Of a stretch of DNA of 64,000 bases, positions 25,829 through 34,214 are shown in pieces. Origin of the DNA: Saccharospirillaceae bacterium. Lineage in GTDB: Bacteria; Pseudomonadota; Gammaproteobacteria; Pseudomonadales; Oceanobacteraceae. Under the pieces are notes generated by a model, which saw only the letters and a program-made list of their open reading frames with translations, made no database searches and had not been told where the DNA came from. The first letter of the stretch is position 1; each line of letters begins with the position of its first letter. Location of the stretch: contig JAJOJJ010000019.1 of NCBI GenBank assembly GCA_021208685.1, positions 1 through 64,000 of the forward strand, written 5' to 3'. The position numbers were made by a program, and so were the translations under genes.

Positions 25829-28800
25829 ATGGTCATTACCCGGCCAATTTCCGTTCTTGCTTTAGCGTTACTCCTGAGCGCCTGTGGCGGTGGCAGCGGT
25901 GACGACAACAACGTATTCAAAGACCCCTCGTCAGAAACACCATCCCCTGAAAATCCGGCGCCTGAAAATCCAGCGCCTGAAAACCCGGCTCCTGAAAATC
26001 CGGCGCCTGACAATCCAGCGCCTGACAATCCGGCTCCTGAAAATCCGGTGCCTGACAATCCGGTGCCTGACAATCCGGTGCCGGACAACACGGCCACACT
26101 GGCGGCGATGAATGTTCAGCTCAACAACCTGGCCAGCGCTCTGCCCGTCGCCTTCACCCACCTGCCCTATGAAAGTCCGGCCATCAGCAACCTGCTGAGT
26201 GGCGTACCAGAGTACAGCGCCGATGCATTGCCTGCGTGGGCCAGTATCGACAGCAACAGCGGCGTTATCCGTGGCACACCAGGCGCAGACGATGCCAGTG
26301 CGGCGGTGAATGTTACCCTGAATCTGACGCTGGATGACCTCAGCGTCAGCCAGCCGGTAACACTGACCGTACGCCATGGGGCGGAATACAAAACCGCCGC
26401 CGGAATCGATTTTTACGCCGAACAGTTTGGTGGCGGAGAACGCCCGTTGCGTAACGATCTGAACGGTAATCTGCAGGGCGAAGTGCAGTTTGTGCAATCG
26501 CACAGCGTGCGTCCGGCCAATAACTATGTGCGTGACAGCGGTGATGAGACCAACAGCATCTACAGTCCGCGTCTGGTAGCCCTGCGCGATGCACTGCTGG
26601 TCTTTATTCCGACCAACATTGAGCAGGCGGATATTGTCACCGTTGATGCCGAAATCCGCGTCAACGGTGATGTACAGCAGCGTCTGTCACTGCATCACCC
26701 CAATGACCTGCCAGCCGCAGATTACAACGGTGCCAGTGAGGTCAGGTTTTCCCGCCGCGCCTGGAGTGCGGTGCTGCCCTGGCAACAGGTACGCAATGGC
26801 TTATCGGTACGCTTTATCGTCAATGCCGGTGCCACCAGCGAACGTGATGGCGTGCTGAGCGCCAGCGCGGTGGATATCGGTGATGCCAGCCAGATTGTGT
26901 TCCAGAGTCTGCGCCTCGGCATGCTCACTCACTTCAATAAAACCAATGGCCACTTCACCCTGAACAATCCGCTGCTGGCTGCCACCGATTACTTCCAGAC
27001 CCTGCCGGTGTCGCGACTGGTAATGGGCTCCTATGCCGATATGCAGCTCGATAAAGTCATTATCGGCAGCGGTGTTATCTATGACGAGATCAGCGCCAGC
27101 AACGGTGATATCTACAGTGGCGATATGCGCGGTGACGTAGCCAAAGCCCAGGTCAGCACCGGAATCAACCTGGCCAACTACGGCATTCCCAGCCACAACA
27201 TGAACCAGAGCTACCCGCATCTGTTCAAGCAAATCACCAACCACCACGCCTGGGGCAACTATCAGAATGGCCGCCAGCAACACGGTCTGAGCGGGGGTAA
27301 CGGCATCGGGACTCTGGTCGACAGCCGTGGCAACGAAGCCAGCCACGAATGGGGCCATGCCTATGGTCTGGGGCATTATCCGGGCAGCAAGCTGACCGAA
27401 GACGGTCGCTTTCAGCGTCACCATGCCGACAGTGGCTGGGGCTATATCGCATACCGCAACCGTCTGCGCGACAGTCTGAACGACAACCGAGAAGCCGCCG
27501 ACGAACAACCCCGCAGCTTTCACCTGAATGGTCGTATTCCCTATGGGCACGATGCCATGTCCGGTGGCAGCCCGAACTCGCAGTTCTCGGTTTACACCCA
27601 CTACACCGCCTATTCTGCCCGCATTATTCAGAACGATCTGGAACGCTTCCCGCTGCCGGATGCCAGCTTTGCCAGCGGCTATAAAAAATGGGATACGAAC
27701 CTGGGTGCCTATGCTGAGCACCGCTTCCCTGAAGCAGAACAGCGTCTGCCGCCCAGACAGGTCGGCGTCGCCGTCGCCACCATTCTGGGCGGCTACGATC
27801 CGCAGGGCAGCAGCGCCCTGATTTACCCGGTATTTCATGGCAACTACGGTAATGTGTTCGATCTGCCATCACCCGATCTGGACGATAACCGCGATCAGTG
27901 CTGGCTCAGCGTCAGCAACGCTGCCGGTGCTGAGCGCAAGATCGCCCTGGCCGCCAGCCGCTATGCCAGCAACCGCATTAACCAGCTGCACATCAATCTG
28001 GAAGCCGAATTCCGCCCGACCCTCGCCGTGCTGAGCTGTCGCCGCAACGGTGTCGATACCGAACTGACGCGCACCCCTTTCGACGGCCAGATCCCGGAAT
28101 TACCAGCGCTCGCGGTTGTCGGTCAGGAAGAAGGCTTCAGCAGGCTGCAGGCTGTGGAAATGGAAACCCTGAGCACGGTATTGGCCAGTCAGCAGGACGC
28201 CACACTGCCGGTACTGAGCAACCAGCAACTGGCGATGCTCGACAGCTACTCCGATGCCCGATTGCGCAATGATCTGAGCGCTGCGGCCCTGCCGGTGTAT
28301 GAACGCCTGCGTTCAACCCGCGATCATATTGCCCGGCTGGAGCTGACCCTGAACAAACTCAGCGCTGACCACATCAGTGCCGCAGAACAAACCCAGATTC
28401 TGCGCCGGTTCCTGCATGACACCGGCCTGCTGGCCAGCGATGACAACCTGCCAACCACCGGCAACCGGATTCAGGGGCCAAAATTCTTCAGCCGTGCAGG
28501 TGCAGAAGCCGATGGTTACGTCAGCGCTGTCAATACCTCAGCAGAAGCCAGCGCCTGGCTGATCAGCGCTCAGGGGCGGATTCATCCGGCGGAAACCCCC
28601 TGGCTGTGCCTGACCCCGGCCAACGGACGTCTGGCACTGAACAACTGCAGCAACGGCCAGAGTAATCAGTCATGGCTGCGTACCGAACACAACACGCTGA
28701 AAAATCAGGGCAGCGGTCAGTGTGTGGATTTCGCCCACCATAATGGCACGCTGATTACTTACAGCTGCCACAACGGCTGGAACCAGCAATGGAGCGCGCC

Positions 28801-28879
28801 GCTTGCCAGCGACAACCTGTTGCTGGCATTGCTGAACGGCAGCACGCTGCAGCGCCTGTATGAGCTGCTTGGGGAATAA
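25829..28879 (+). CDS. M66 (StcE/TagA-like) metalloprotease lipoprotein with lectin-like C-terminus
   Basis: A 1016-residue surface lipoprotein. Order: signal with lipobox LLLSAC (Cys19); a proline-rich stalk of 5-residue repeats (about 40-87); an Ig/cadherin-like domain (about 95-190); an M66-type protease region with zinc motif H506-E-W-G-H510-A-Y-G-L-G-H516, followed by Y and P as in StcE; a long middle region; and a ricin-B-like segment near 930-995 (WLCLTPANGR, QSWLRT, GQCVDFAHHNG, NQQWS). StcE/TagA proteases cleave mucin-type glycoproteins, so a glycoprotein or mucin-like substrate is inferred. Single gene between two terminators, with an AGAGAG ribosome site. Confidence 0.88.
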   Translation: MVITRPISVLALALLLSACGGGSGDDNNVFKDPSSETPSPENPAPENPAPENPAPENPAPDNPAPDNPAPENPVPDNPVPDNPVPDNTATLAAMNVQLNNLASALPVAFTHLPYESPAISNLLSGVPEYSADALPAWASIDSNSGVIRGTPGADDASAAVNVTLNLTLDDLSVSQPVTLTVRHGAEYKTAAGIDFYAEQFGGGERPLRNDLNGNLQGEVQFVQSHSVRPANNYVRDSGDETNSIYSPRLVALRDALLVFIPTNIEQADIVTVDAEIRVNGDVQQRLSLHHPNDLPAADYNGASEVRFSRRAWSAVLPWQQVRNGLSVRFIVNAGATSERDGVLSASAVDIGDASQIVFQSLRLGMLTHFNKTNGHFTLNNPLLAATDYFQTLPVSRLVMGSYADMQLDKVIIGSGVIYDEISASNGDIYSGDMRGDVAKAQVSTGINLANYGIPSHNMNQSYPHLFKQITNHHAWGNYQNGRQQHGLSGGNGIGTLVDSRGNEASHEWGHAYGLGHYPGSKLTEDGRFQRHHADSGWGYIAYRNRLRDSLNDNREAADEQPRSFHLNGRIPYGHDAMSGGSPNSQFSVYTHYTAYSARIIQNDLERFPLPDASFASGYKKWDTNLGAYAEHRFPEAEQRLPPRQVGVAVATILGGYDPQGSSALIYPVFHGNYGNVFDLPSPDLDDNRDQCWLSVSNAAGAERKIALAASRYASNRINQLHINLEAEFRPTLAVLSCRRNGVDTELTRTPFDGQIPELPALAVVGQEEGFSRLQAVEMETLSTVLASQQDATLPVLSNQQLAMLDSYSDARLRNDLSAAALPVYERLRSTRDHIARLELTLNKLSADHISAAEQTQILRRFLHDTGLLASDDNLPTTGNRIQGPKFFSRAGAEADGYVSAVNTSAEASAWLISAQGRIHPAETPWLCLTPANGRLALNNCSNGQSNQSWLRTEHNTLKNQGSGQCVDFAHHNGTLITYSCHNGWNQQWSAPLASDNLLLALLNGSTLQRLYELLGE
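25946..26089 (+). repeat. 15-base tandem repeat coding a Pro-Glu/Asp-Asn-Pro stalk
   Basis: Nine full 15-base units (consensus CCTGAAAATCCGGCG) and a partial tenth encode PENPA/PDNPA/PENPV/PDNPV in frame. They form an extended stalk between lipid anchor and protease. Adjacent units are nearly identical, so the copy number is likely to vary by slippage. Confidence 0.95.
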
Positions 28880-28905
28880 TCCCCGCGCCCCCATGCACGC
28901 TCAAT

Positions 28906-28942
28906 AAAAAACGCCGCTGCGGGCAACCGCAGCGGCGTTTTG
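28906..28942. terminator. Bidirectional terminator between the protease and modC
   Basis: A perfect 12-pair stem (28911-28922 with 28927-28938) closed by a GCAA tetraloop, with AAAAA on the left and TTTT on the right. It serves both convergent genes. Confidence 0.92.
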
Positions 28943-28970
28943 GGTTTCTGCTGTGTTCTGAGCAATACGG

Positions 28971-30071
28971 CTAACCGGCCAGCGCCACCGACTTCACCTG
29001 CGCCCAGACCTGCATGCCCGCCTGTAAACCAAGCTGAGCAACCGAGCGTTGCGTCAGCCGGGCACGCAATACACCGCCACCGGACAACCGCAGGGTCAGC
29101 AACACCGAAGATCCGTTATGATCGAGGTGTTCAATCCTGACCGGCAGAATATTCAGAATACTGCTGTCGCCGGCCCGGCTGAGACTGAGGCTGACATCCC
29201 GCGCCAGTACGCGGGCTCTCAGCCGCTCACCCACCGCAGCCTGAGGAGCACTCAGCCACAACCCGGTATCCCCCGCCGCTTGCTCATCGGTATACAACGC
29301 CAGACGGGCCAGACCATCCGGTTCCTGAGCGACCACCCTGCCTTCAAGCACCACGCCGGTTTCATCGCCCAGATTCAGTGTGGCCAACACCTCGGCCAGC
29401 CAGCCCTGAGTGTTCATCCTCCCGCTCTCCAGCACCAACAGCTGATCGGCCAGTTGTAGCACCTCGTCCAGCGCATGACTGACGTACAGCATCGGCCCCT
29501 GATACACCTGATGTAAACGGCGCAGATACGGCAAAACCTCTTGCTTACGCGCGGTATCGAGTGCTGACAGCGGTTCATCGAGCAGCAGCAGCCGGGGATT
29601 GATCAGCAGTGCCCGGGCCAGCGCCACGCGCTGTTGTTCGCCACCGGACAAACGCTGAACAGGACGTTGCAGCAGTGGCAACAGATCGAGCAGCTCCAGC
29701 ACCTGCTGAGCCTGCGCCGGTGGCAGCGGTGTCAGCCCCCGTTTGTGTGCACGTTTAACGCCGTAATCCAGATTGCCCTGTACATTCAGATGCTTCAGCA
29801 GACCCGCATCCTGAAACACCAGCGCCAGCGGACGCTTGTGCGCTGGCAGGCTTTGCCGCGCACCGCTCCAGAGTTCATCTCCCAGGCGAATCTCACCGCC
29901 CTGCTCCAGCCCGGCAATGCAGCGCAACAGCGTGGTTTTGCCACAGCCCGACGGGCCAAAAACAGCCGTAACCCCCTGCCCGGCAAGGGTGGTATTAAGC
30001 TGCAGCCGGAAGTCGCCACGGCGGCAGTCAATGTTCAGATGCAAATCGTTTGGATGGTTGGAAGCGGTCAT
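28971..30071 (-). CDS. modC: Molybdate ABC transporter ATPase ModC
   Basis: ATP-binding subunit of the ModABC molybdate importer, 366 residues. Walker A GPSGCGKT (about 39-46), Q-loop VFQDAGLL, signature LSGGEQQR, Walker [13 protein letters not shown] and the switch His in YVSHALDE are all present. The C-terminal third holds two Mop/TOBE-like halves (the second ending [10 protein letters not shown]) that bind molybdate. Start overlaps the end of modB by four bases. Last gene of modABC. Confidence 0.96.
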   Translation of the reverse strand: MTASNHPNDLHLNIDCRRGDFRLQLNTTLAGQGVTAVFGPSGCGKTTLLRCIAGLEQGGEIRLGDELWSGARQSLPAHKRPLALVFQDAGLLKHLNVQGNLDYGVKRAHKRGLTPLPPAQAQQVLELLDLLPLLQRPVQRLSGGEQQRVALARALLINPRLLLLDEPLSALDTARKQEVLPYLRRLHQVYQGPMLYVSHALDEVLQLADQLLVLESGRMNTQGWLAEVLATLNLGDETGVVLEGRVVAQEPDGLARLALYTDEQAAGDTGLWLSAPQAAVGERLRARVLARDVSLSLSRAGDSSILNILPVRIEHLDHNGSSVLLTLRLSGGGVLRARLTQRSVAQLGLQAGMQVWAQVKSVALAG

Positions 30072-30762
30072 GCGCGACTCAGTGAAAAATTCAGACGACT
30101 GTGGCGGTTAAGGCTGTACATCAGCAATAACACCACAAAGGAGAACACCAGCATCAACAACGACAAGGCATGCGCCTGAGCGTAATTGAGCGCTTCCACA
30201 TGATCGTAAATCTGCACCGAAATCACCCGCGTTTCGCCGGGAATATTACCGCCAATCATCAACACCACACCAAACTCCCCCACTGTATGGGCAAAACCAA
30301 GCACCGCGGCGGTCAGCAAGCCGGGCTTAGCCTGCGGCAGCACCACGGTAAAAAACCGGTCAGCGGCCCGGCGCCCAGCGTAGCGGCAACTTCCAGCGGG
30401 CGCTCGCCAATGGCTTCCAGCGCATTCTGGATGGGCTGTACCACAAAGGGTAACGAATACAGCACCGAAGCCAGCACCAGACCATTAAAGGTAAAAGGCA
30501 ACAGTCCAAACCCCAGTGCCTGGGTTAATTGCCCCAGCGAACCATTCGGACCAGCGGCCAGCAACAGGTAAAAGCCCAGTACTGTCGGCGGTAACACCAG
30601 AGGCAAAGCCACCAGTGCCGAAACCGGCCCGCGCCAGACTGAACGGGTACGTGCCAGCCACCAGGCCAGCGGGGTACCCAACAGCAGCAACAACAAGGTT
30701 ACCCAGGCGGCCAGCTTAAACGTCAGCCAGACCGCTTCCCAGTCGGCGGCAGTTAATAACAT
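30068..30762 (-). pseudogene. modB: modB, molybdate permease, interrupted by a one-base frameshift
   Basis: Two adjoining frames together give one ModB permease. The first (from ATG 30762) reads normally through [15 protein letters not shown] and then derails to a stop at 30313; the second frame resumes at [18 protein letters not shown] and runs to 30068 with the [18 protein letters not shown] permease motif. The break lies in a run of six A (30350-30355; six T on the coding strand): one more T would restore a full 231-residue protein. The modA stop is five bases before the start and the stop overlaps modC, so the operon is otherwise intact. Either a recent inactivating deletion, phase variation in a homopolymer, or a sequencing error. 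Confidence 0.9.
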
Positions 30763-30767
30763 AGGGG

Positions 30768-31541
30768 TTACTCCCGGTGGTATCCGTAACGCCGGATCAG
30801 GTGCGCGGCATCATCCGACTGCAGAAAACTCAGTAAGGCTTCAGCGGCGGCATTGTGCCGGCCTTTTTTCAGAAGAACCGCATCCTGACGGATCGGCTGA
30901 TGCAAAGCGGAGGGCACGACCCATGCACTGCCGCTGCTGATCTGACCCGCCGCCATAATCTGCGACAGCGCGACAAAACCAAGGTCTGCATTACCGCTGG
31001 ACACAAACTGCCAGGTCTGGGAAATGTTCTCGCCCATGACCTGCCGGTGCGCGACCGTGTTCTGCAAACCCAGTGCTGCCAGTGTCTGCACAGCGGCTTC
31101 GCCGTAGGGAGCCAGACGGGGATTGGCCAGTGCCAGCCGGTTAAACGATCCGTCCTGCAGTTGCTTCAGAACATCAGCGCCGCCCTTTGCGCTCCACAAA
31201 GCCAGCGTTCCCTGAGCGTAAGTAAAACGGCTGTCGGCTTCTGCCAGGCCTGCACGGACTAACGCTTCCGGCTTGGCCTGATCCGCCGACAAAAAGACGT
31301 CAAACGGTGCCCCATGCTGAATCTGAGCGGTAAATTTCCCGGAAGATCCGAACGACAGAGTGGCACGGTGGCCACTGTTCTGTGAAAAACGGGCGGCCAG
31401 CTCCTGCATCGGCAACGCAAAGTTTGATGCAACGGCCACCATGACTTCTCCGGCTCTGGCCTGTGACGGAATCAACAGGGGCATGACCAGCAGGCACATT
31501 AAGGCCAGTGGACGGGTTCCGTGTCGGTGAAATCTGAGCAT
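30768..31541 (-). CDS. modA: Periplasmic molybdate-binding protein ModA
   Basis: Substrate-binding protein of the molybdate importer, 257 residues from the ATG at 31541, which has a GAGG site eight bases upstream; an in-frame start 69 bases earlier is less likely. The signal peptide ends near SQARAGE. Conserved binding segments are SNFALPMQELAARF, SFGSSGKFTAQI and GAPFDVFLSADQ. First gene of modABC. I saw no convincing ModE operator upstream. Confidence 0.94.
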   Translation of the reverse strand: MLRFHRHGTRPLALMCLLVMPLLIPSQARAGEVMVAVASNFALPMQELAARFSQNSGHRATLSFGSSGKFTAQIQHGAPFDVFLSADQAKPEALVRAGLAEADSRFTYAQGTLALWSAKGGADVLKQLQDGSFNRLALANPRLAPYGEAAVQTLAALGLQNTVAHRQVMGENISQTWQFVSSGNADLGFVALSQIMAAGQISSGSAWVVPSALHQPIRQDAVLLKKGRHNAAAEALLSFLQSDDAAHLIRRYGYHRE

Positions 31542-31757
31542 TCGGTAAACCTCTTCAGCCCGCCATGGCGCCTGGATGACGGAGTCTGGTGATTTTCGGG
31601 TTGCGGACAACGGATTTTATACCGCTTATGCGCTCAGGAACATTTTCACAGGATGCGGCAGAAAACCCGGAGTGCCGCGCCTCCGTATTTCATCCTAAAA
31701 CATGCCCGGATCAACAACCTGCCCCTCACCCACCTTACGTAAAAATAGCCATCGCCA

Positions 31758-31783
31758 TTACCTGTACCGACAATCGCAGGTAA
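31758..31783 (+). promoter_or_regulatory. Lux-box-like dyad in front of the LuxR-type gene
   Basis: TTACCTG (31758-31764) and CAGGTAA (31777-31783) form a perfect 7-base dyad with a 12-base centre, 36 bases before the LuxR start. It contains the ACCTG/CAGGT half-sites of lux boxes, although the spacing is two bases longer than the classical 20-base box. Possible autoregulatory site. Confidence 0.4.
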
Positions 31784-31818
31784 AATCGCCCGCTGACAAG
31801 GAAGTCTGAGGAGCAACT

Positions 31819-32553
31819 ATGCACCGCCAACGCGAACGCGAACGCATTATTGAACAGATGGAAAAACAGCAAAATGCCAGACAACTGTGGCAGTGTCTGT
31901 TTCAGACATTTTCTGACGAAGGTTTCGACCGGATTATTCACCTGTCCGGAGATACCCGCCGCATACAGATTGTGTCTAACTTTGATGCGAGCTGGAATGA
32001 GTACTACATAGAAAAAGGGTTTATGGAACGGGACCCTTTTCTGCGTTACTGCACCACCAGTTACCGCACCGTACGCACCGGTATAGATCATGTCCGCGAG
32101 CACCCTTATCTGAACGATGCTGAAATTCAGGTGATTGAAGAGGCGTCCGAATGCGGATTTCGTTCAGGATTTTCCAGTACCCTGCAGCGTTTTGACGGTA
32201 ATCAGGTCAATGCCTGGAATATCGGTTCACATCTGAATGCCGCCGAAGTGACAGACATACTGCAGGAAAAGCTCCCCTACCTGCAGATGATCAGTTATTA
32301 CGGCTCCCTGTTCGCCGCTAACCTGCACCATCCCAATCCTGTTGTCGATGTCGCGGACCTGCTCACTGCCCGCGAGCGACGCTGTCTGGAACTCAGTGCC
32401 TGTGGGTTGCGTACCCGTGATATTGCCGAACTGCTTAAACGCTCAGAAGCCACTATTGAGTTTCATCTGCGTAATGCCCGGGAAAAACTCGGTGCACGTA
32501 CGCGGGAGCACGCCATCTACCTGGCCATGAAGCTTAATCTGATCTCACCGTAA
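31819..32553 (+). CDS. LuxR-type regulator with autoinducer-binding domain (no synthase nearby)
   Basis: A 244-residue quorum-sensing-type regulator. The N-terminal domain (about 20-165) shows the acyl-homoserine-lactone pocket pattern: W and Y in SWNEYYIEKGFMERDPF followed by the conserved Asp-Pro. The C-terminal LuxR helix-turn-helix (about 180-240) includes LTARERRCLEL and SEATIEFHLRNAREKLG. No luxI homologue is in the window, so it is a LuxR 'solo' here that may sense external or self-made signals. It lies directly upstream, on the same strand, of three related lipoprotein genes that may be its targets. Confidence 0.92.
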   Translation: MHRQRERERIIEQMEKQQNARQLWQCLFQTFSDEGFDRIIHLSGDTRRIQIVSNFDASWNEYYIEKGFMERDPFLRYCTTSYRTVRTGIDHVREHPYLNDAEIQVIEEASECGFRSGFSSTLQRFDGNQVNAWNIGSHLNAAEVTDILQEKLPYLQMISYYGSLFAANLHHPNPVVDVADLLTARERRCLELSACGLRTRDIAELLKRSEATIEFHLRNAREKLGARTREHAIYLAMKLNLISP

Positions 32554-32614
32554 AAAACCTAAGGAAATCCTCAGTTAAGACCTGATGCCTTTTATCCCAT
32601 CATAGTGGTGAAAG

Positions 32615-32634
32615 GCACAGGTACGCGCCTGTGC
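32615..32634 (+). promoter_or_regulatory. 20-base palindrome upstream of the lipoprotein island
   Basis: GCACAGG-N6-CCTGTGC, arms perfect, total 20 bases, the size of a lux box and sharing the ACAGGTA/TACCTGT half-site with the dyad in front of the LuxR gene. It ends 40 bases before the first lipoprotein start and precedes a TATAAA-like box. It could also be a hairpin ending the LuxR transcript, but there is no T-run. Confidence 0.4.
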
Positions 32635-32674
32635 AGCCATCGTCCGCAACGGATGTATAAACAGGGAAAAACGT

Positions 32675-33415
32675 ATGACTCGCTATTACACCCCCGGTAT
32701 TACGCTGTCCACGGTGATATTCAGTTGCCTGCTGTTCACTGCCTGCGGTGGCTCGTCCGGCCAATCTGACAGCAACAGCAATAATCAAAACGGAAATCAT
32801 CAAAGCAGTATATGCAGCCGTATCGTGCAGGCAGGCATTCCGATACCGGAAATTAATGATGGTATTAACCGTAAATATGCAGACACATTTGATGGTAATT
32901 GTGCGGCGTTTCAACAATACACGGGAACAGAATACCAGAGCTCAGTGAATGGTATTACCACGACCATCCGTCAGGAAAGTAACGGTGATTTCGTACTGAT
33001 AAAAAACGGCACATCCACCACGGGCGGCAGTAACTTCAATAACTGGGTTGCATTCCGCTATCAATCATACGACAGCGGTGACATCCGCGGGATTTTTTAT
33101 TATTACGCGACTGGCAGTACGGATATTTATTCAAAAACCACCTATTACCGCGATGGTCGTGCTCATTACGACTTCAGCAGCTCAGCCCCGGATACTTATT
33201 ATTTTCCCGGCCAGAACGACCAGCGTTTTATTACCGATTTTGGTTATATCACCATTGGCGCCAATCAAATTCATAACGGCTATACCGTCGTCACAATCAG
33301 TAACCGTGTGGCGACCAGCTATCTCGGCTGCAAAGGCGATCTGGCAACATTACAACTTGCGTCAGCGACTGCGCTGAACAACCAATGCAACAGCAACTCT
33401 GCCGAAAATCTGTGA
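32675..33415 (+). CDS. Lipoprotein of unknown function, paralogue 1
   Basis: A 246-residue lipoprotein: lipobox LFTAC at Cys24 followed by Gly-Gly and a Ser/Asn/Gln-rich linker. The folded part (about 70-235) contains VNGITTTIRQESNGDFVLIKNG, FNNWVAFRYQSYDSGDIRG and TTYYRDGRAHYDF, and ends with a Cys-Lys-Gly-Asp-Leu...Cys pair that could form a disulfide. The same order of elements recurs in the next two genes, showing a paralogous family. The pattern of short antiparallel strands suggests a lipocalin-like or beta-sandwich fold, which is inference. No known family recognised. Ribosome site CAGGGA precedes the ATG. Confidence 0.82.
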   Translation: MTRYYTPGITLSTVIFSCLLFTACGGSSGQSDSNSNNQNGNHQSSICSRIVQAGIPIPEINDGINRKYADTFDGNCAAFQQYTGTEYQSSVNGITTTIRQESNGDFVLIKNGTSTTGGSNFNNWVAFRYQSYDSGDIRGIFYYYATGSTDIYSKTTYYRDGRAHYDFSSSAPDTYYFPGQNDQRFITDFGYITIGANQIHNGYTVVTISNRVATSYLGCKGDLATLQLASATALNNQCNSNSAENL

Positions 33416-33424
33416 GGAAAACCC

Positions 33425-34087
33425 ATGAAACATTTATTGTTATCCGCGGCTTTTATCTGCATATCCGGACTGTTAAGCGCCTGCGGCGGCAGCGATAACG
33501 ACTCATCCGATACGTCTCCGGCTAAAACCGATAAACTGACGCTGCCCTACTCCGGCGATAATGCTTATGTTCAGTCGTTTAATCTTGGTCATCTGTGGAG
33601 TTCTTCATTCTCCGCTGTTGACGGCTTTCAGGTAACCATTGACGGACTGACCCAGACACTGCACCTCTCTTCTGGCAATAATAGCTGGCACGTTACCTGG
33701 AACGGTGAATACGAAGGTGAACAGTTCAATAACTGGACAGCCTTTGGCTATGAAGATACTCCGGCGGACAACGAGATTACCGGTCGCTTCCGTTTTTATC
33801 ATTACAACAGCCATGTTTTCAGCAGTGAGCTGAGCTACTACCGCGATGGACGCATCCATCTGACCGTTCAGGATGATAATGGATCGCCGGAAAGTGCAGC
33901 CTTACTGGTACCACTGAACAGTAATGGCATCCGTATTATTAACCGCGACGCCAGTGACACTTCAGCCACCGTAGTGGATCTCATTGATGCAGAAGGATCA
34001 CAAGGCATCGGTTACGAAGGCTGTACAGCTGATCTATTCACCCTTGCCACGAATGTCAGCAGCTGTTCAAGCTCGGTGGCTTTTTAA
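33425..34087 (+). CDS. Lipoprotein of unknown function, paralogue 2
   Basis: A 220-residue lipoprotein starting nine bases after the first (signal MKHLLLSAAFICISGLLSAC, Cys20, then Gly-Gly). It shares with its neighbour the elements FNNWTAFGYEDTP, LSYYRDGRIHLTV and a C-terminal GCTADLFTL...C pair, but lacks the long Asn/Gln linker and has diverged elsewhere. Cotranscription with the first gene is likely from the spacing. Function unknown. Confidence 0.82.
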   Translation: MKHLLLSAAFICISGLLSACGGSDNDSSDTSPAKTDKLTLPYSGDNAYVQSFNLGHLWSSSFSAVDGFQVTIDGLTQTLHLSSGNNSWHVTWNGEYEGEQFNNWTAFGYEDTPADNEITGRFRFYHYNSHVFSSELSYYRDGRIHLTVQDDNGSPESAALLVPLNSNGIRIINRDASDTSATVVDLIDAEGSQGIGYEGCTADLFTLATNVSSCSSSVAF

Positions 34088-34107
34088 GCATAAATGGCGA
34101 CCAGAAA

Positions 34108-34165
34108 TTCTCTGAATAATTCACCAGAAATCCGTTTAATGAACACGGCAGAATGATTCAGAGAA
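34108..34165 (+). repeat. Widely spaced inverted repeat between paralogues 2 and 3
   Basis: TTCTCTGAAT (34108-34117) and its exact complement ATTCAGAGAA (34156-34165) flank 38 bases. There is no T-run, so it is not an obvious terminator; it may be an operator pair or a processing hairpin before the third gene. Confidence 0.6.
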
Positions 34166-34214
34166 CATCCGAATTACATCAGAGTCATTTTATCTGCCTC
34201 ATGAGGATTCAATC

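Noticed and set aside
25810-26097. Minus-strand frame with GTGLSG/GAGLSG repeats
   Set aside because: It is only the antisense reading of the 15-base stalk repeats of the metalloprotease gene.
31542-31757. ModE operator upstream of modA
   Set aside because: Short AT-rich palindromic pieces exist but none match the ModE consensus well enough.
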